Shown: one piece after another, positions 62,601 through 64,000 of the stretch
Position numbering within the stretch: position 1 is the first letter of the stretch
Layout: every line of letters begins with the position of its first letter
Assembly (NCBI RefSeq): GCF_918698085.1
Contig: NZ_CAKKLP010000018.1
Span: 1-64,000 of the forward strand
DNA: 64,000 nt
Origin: Chryseobacterium sp. Bi04
GTDB lineage: Bacteria; Bacteroidota; Bacteroidia; Flavobacteriales; Weeksellaceae
Reading direction: 5' to 3'
The notes under the pieces: model-generated
Seen by the model: the letters and a program-made list of their open reading frames with translations, nothing else
Databases searched by the model: none
Told to the model about the DNA's origin: nothing
Translations under genes and position numbers: made by a program

Positions 62601-62789
62601 TTTTGAATTGGTTTCCGTTTCCGTTCTGAATCCTGTAGATTCATTAATGATCGTTACTTTCACTTTTTCCTGAACCGTACTTCCCGGTCCTGTTACTTTC
62701 CCTACAATAGAAGCCTGTGTAGTCTGTGCATATGCCAGCGTTCCAAACCCTAAAAACAATAATCCCAGTACAATCTTTACTTTTTTCAT
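59694..62789 (-). CDS. Oar-like TonB-dependent receptor with carboxypeptidase-type N-terminal domain
   Basis: The 1031-residue protein has a signal peptide, a carboxypeptidase-D regulatory-like domain (about 25-105: QASIVGKVTGPGSTVQEKVKVTIINESTGF), a plug domain (about 115-225, NMLPVNGRNFTNLTELSP, SRSGAPFSISIEAVREFKITTNQYDV) and a large barrel with an aromatic end (GAKYSF). This is the Oar-like/OmpA-related group found in Bacteroidota, with ligand unknown. A promoter (TACCTTTG at 62808-62815 on minus) lies 18 bp upstream. Confidence 0.9.
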   Translation of the reverse strand: MKKVKIVLGLLFLGFGTLAYAQTTQASIVGKVTGPGSTVQEKVKVTIINESTGFRTETETNSKGEYIFKEIPLGGPYTVIVNEDKKEGYNVNFGDQVTVNMDMGGEKHIEEVVITGNLKNKIGNLGAATAISAKNISMLPVNGRNFTNLTELSPLSGKGGNLSGQLGSSTNFTIDGMTAKNPTSAGSTTSRSGAPFSISIEAVREFKITTNQYDVTLGRSGGGTVSAVTKSGTNKFSGSAWEYLRTNWLSSPYDIRGNKRQNDFSTSQFGFSLGGPVIKNKLHFFVAWDHQLDSRPLIIADIRSQEDEKRFNTTTETLNKFLDISRAKYGVGNTPQFGSFDKVRNSDAAFLRLDWQINEKHLLTLRNNFTYDLNKNGLGDNTNINFFESYGNDKNLDNSLLLTLRSNLKPNVTNELKAQYLYTFQNSYQNDELGRPVPRAIVEGVASSAGSTNIQIGGHRFAQESFRNNVFQIVDNLYYNTDKVKYTFGADLMYTTSKSVYGSEVNGRFHFKEDPDKKISSLDNFDNLKPYRFYREVPLMDDPSVRSNIWNIGIYGQFQTKIAKGLDLMAGLRLDYSGYPKAEFNQKLFDEMGIRTDNKIKSFVIQPRFQFDWNINEQNKDFLKFGAGIFSSDINNYMIINNLVFDGKHLATVDVDPATVGLTPDFNSYRSDYGSVPSLAQYQIPTINYTGKDAKIPIVYKANISYTHFFNERFRAGLAAYMALGRNNYYYYDRNMVANPFFTLDNEGGRGVYVPTSAIDGAKIDWKKGRINNNFGRVLELVSDGKVNQFSFVVDTSYRYWKDGEITASYTWSDIKDNTSYNGNVANSATLSTMVQGDPRDLRMTYSDNQFRNKVVIYGNSPTIAGFTLGIRYSGIGGTRFSMTAGGNINGDFVDSNDLAYIFPNVTQSIIDDPNVGQALKDYVNEYNGKIAERNGGKNGFYGVWDLRVAKKIKFDKVGAFELSVDIFNVANLLNKEWGVNESYGNTSMYRIKKFDPVTKQFEYTKNLSGNGLAPLSGNPYQIQIGAKYSF

Positions 62790-62807
62790 TACCTCAAATT
62801 AGATGTG

Positions 62808-62815
62808 CAAAGGTA
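62808..62815 (-). promoter_or_regulatory. -7 promoter element of the Oar-like receptor gene
   Basis: Minus-strand TACCTTTG is a perfect TAnnTTTG, 18 bp before the start codon at 62789. Confidence 0.6.
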
Positions 62816-63002
62816 TTTTGACTTTAAGAGCCTTCTGTTTAAGAGAGTTTTAACATTTTTTTAATTAAATCGAAACGTTATGTTAATTTATTATAAACAG
62901 CCAATTTATCCCCTAGATAACCAGCCTGTTAAAAGACATTACGTAATATTAATTTTCCTGTAATATTTAATTATGTTATTTTCTAAATGGGATTAGTTTA
63001 GT

Positions 63003-63010
63003 TATTTTTG
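63003..63010 (+). promoter_or_regulatory. -7 promoter element TATTTTTG of ligA
   Basis: A perfect TAnnTTTG lies 19 bp before the ligA ATG. Confidence 0.55.
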
Positions 63011-63029
63011 CTCAAAAGATAGAACCGCA

Positions 63030-64000
63030 ATGTCCGAAAACATTCAACAAAAAATAGAACAGCTCCGCAAAGAGCTTCATCAGCATAATGAAAACTATTA
63101 TCTTCTGGATATGCCTACCATTTCAGATTATGACTTTGATATACTTCTGCAGCAGCTTCAGGAACTGGAAGCAAAGCATCCGGAGTTTTATGATGAAAAC
63201 TCCCCTTCTGTAAGAGTAGGTGGTGGAGTTACAAAGGTTTTTCCTACTATTCAGCATAAATTCAGAATGTATTCTCTGGATAATTCTTATGATTTTGAGG
63301 ATCTTGAAGATTGGGAGAAAAGAATTATTAAGACCATTAATGATCCTGTAGAGTTTGTTGCTGAATTAAAATATGACGGTGCCTCTATTTCCATTCTTTA
63401 TGAAAACGGAAAATTGATGCAGGCAGTAACCCGGGGCGATGGTTTCCAAGGAGACGAAATTACCCCGAATGTCCGCACCATTTCAGATATTCCCCTGACA
63501 TTGAAAGGTGATTTCCCTTCGCATTTCTTTATGCGTGGAGAAATTTACCTGACCAGAAAGAATTTCAATAAACTCAATAAACTGCGCGAAGAGGAAGGCC
63601 TTGATCCGTTTATGAACCCCAGAAATACAGCAAGCGGAAGTTTAAAAATGCAGGACAGCGCAGAAGTAAGAAAGCGTAGTTTATCTTCTGTACTCTATCA
63701 GTTCATTGCTGAAGATATTCCGGCTGAAACCCATTGGGAACTGCTTCAAAAAGCCCATGGCTGGGGATTCAAAACATCTCAGCAGGCAAAATTATGTACT
63801 ACCCTGGATGAGGTAAAAGAGTTTATCAGTTTCTGGGATACGGAGCGCCACAACCTTCCTTTTGAAATTGACGGAATTGTTTTAAAAGTGAATTCTCTGC
63901 AGCAGCAAAGACAGCTTGGATATACTGCAAAATCTCCCCGCTGGGCCATGGCTTATAAATTCAAGGCTGAAAAAGTAGAGACAGAGCTTCAAAGCGTTTC
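63030..64000 (+). CDS. ligA: NAD-dependent DNA ligase LigA, N-terminal part (runs off the window)
   Basis: The open frame starts at ATG 63030 and continues to the window end without a stop (323 codons visible). It shows the NAD-binding Ia domain (IEQLRKELHQHNENYYLLDMPTISDYDFD), then the adenylation motif ELKYDGASIS with catalytic Lys114 (KYDG), followed by TRGDGFQGDEITPNVRTISDIP and RGEIYL. The enzyme seals nicks in duplex DNA with NAD+. The OB, zinc-finger, HhH and BRCT parts lie beyond the window. Confidence 0.97.
   Translation, partial: MSENIQQKIEQLRKELHQHNENYYLLDMPTISDYDFDILLQQLQELEAKHPEFYDENSPSVRVGGGVTKVFPTIQHKFRMYSLDNSYDFEDLEDWEKRIIKTINDPVEFVAELKYDGASISILYENGKLMQAVTRGDGFQGDEITPNVRTISDIPLTLKGDFPSHFFMRGEIYLTRKNFNKLNKLREEEGLDPFMNPRNTASGSLKMQDSAEVRKRSLSSVLYQFIAEDIPAETHWELLQKAHGWGFKTSQQAKLCTTLDEVKEFISFWDTERHNLPFEIDGIVLKVNSLQQQRQLGYTAKSPRWAMAYKFKAEKVETELQSV

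Overview
The window looks like chromosomal DNA of a flavobacterium in the Chryseobacterium/Elizabethkingia group (Bacteroidota). The evidence is AT-rich DNA, promoters of the Bacteroidota type (TAnnTTTG, no clear Shine-Dalgarno), type IX secretion C-terminal sorting domains, a SusC/SusD pair, a complete Bat (aerotolerance) operon, a mevalonate-pathway decarboxylase and PNGase F-like secreted proteins. No tRNA, rRNA or CRISPR array was seen. The assignment rests on protein recognition only.

Layout. 1-1,700: the tail of a probable IS110-type transposase, then two tandem arrays of a ~180-bp palindrome-bounded repeat on either side of a small GIY-YIG nuclease gene. 1,717-5,704: mevalonate diphosphate decarboxylase, then an epimerase/acyl-CoA synthetase pair. 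6,025-8,560: a microviridin-type graspetide (omega-ester peptide) locus with two precursor genes, a terminator-like hairpin and two ATP-grasp ligases. 8,675-16,595: housekeeping genes (esterase, pdxJ, MscS channel, DUF456, lipoprotein, ung, acetyltransferase, MutS2-like ATPase without an Smr domain). 16,898-24,764: a secreted unknown, a cobalamin riboswitch in front of a 35-codon ORF coupled to an acyl-CoA thioesterase, HD phosphohydrolase, PadR/PspC pair, a 20-codon candidate peptide gene, an acyltransferase, and two probable menaquinone genes (menI-like, menF). 24,849-33,640: MarC and the moxR-GNAT-DUF58-batA-batB-batC-batD operon. 33,941-38,477: a secreted fibronectin-type protein and two tandem PNGase F-like glycoamidases with T9SS sorting tails. 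39,004-47,693: DinB, rlmB, lipoproteins, DUF4834/YfhO/glycosyltransferase operon, YpdA. 47,711-62,789: TonB receptors, MFS, SDR, and a SusC-SusD-metallophosphoesterase unit followed by a GDPD phosphodiesterase and an Oar-like receptor. 63,030-end: the start of ligA.

The strongest candidate for an interesting system is the graspetide locus. The leader helix and core motif (TMKYPSD) are clear, both ligases are intact, and a perfect 11-bp hairpin with a T-run separates precursors from ligases, which would favour excess precursor. The two cores differ from classic microviridins in the acidic positions that close the rings, and no transporter, protease or acetyltransferase gene lies beside them. 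A related Chryseobacterium product (chryseoviridin) is known to me, so the family is described, although this particular pair may not be. Other points of interest are the riboswitch-thioesterase coupling, the GIY-YIG gene embedded in palindromic repeats, 7-nt-periodic intergenic repeats, apparently leaderless genes, and the phosphoesterase-linked SusCD locus.
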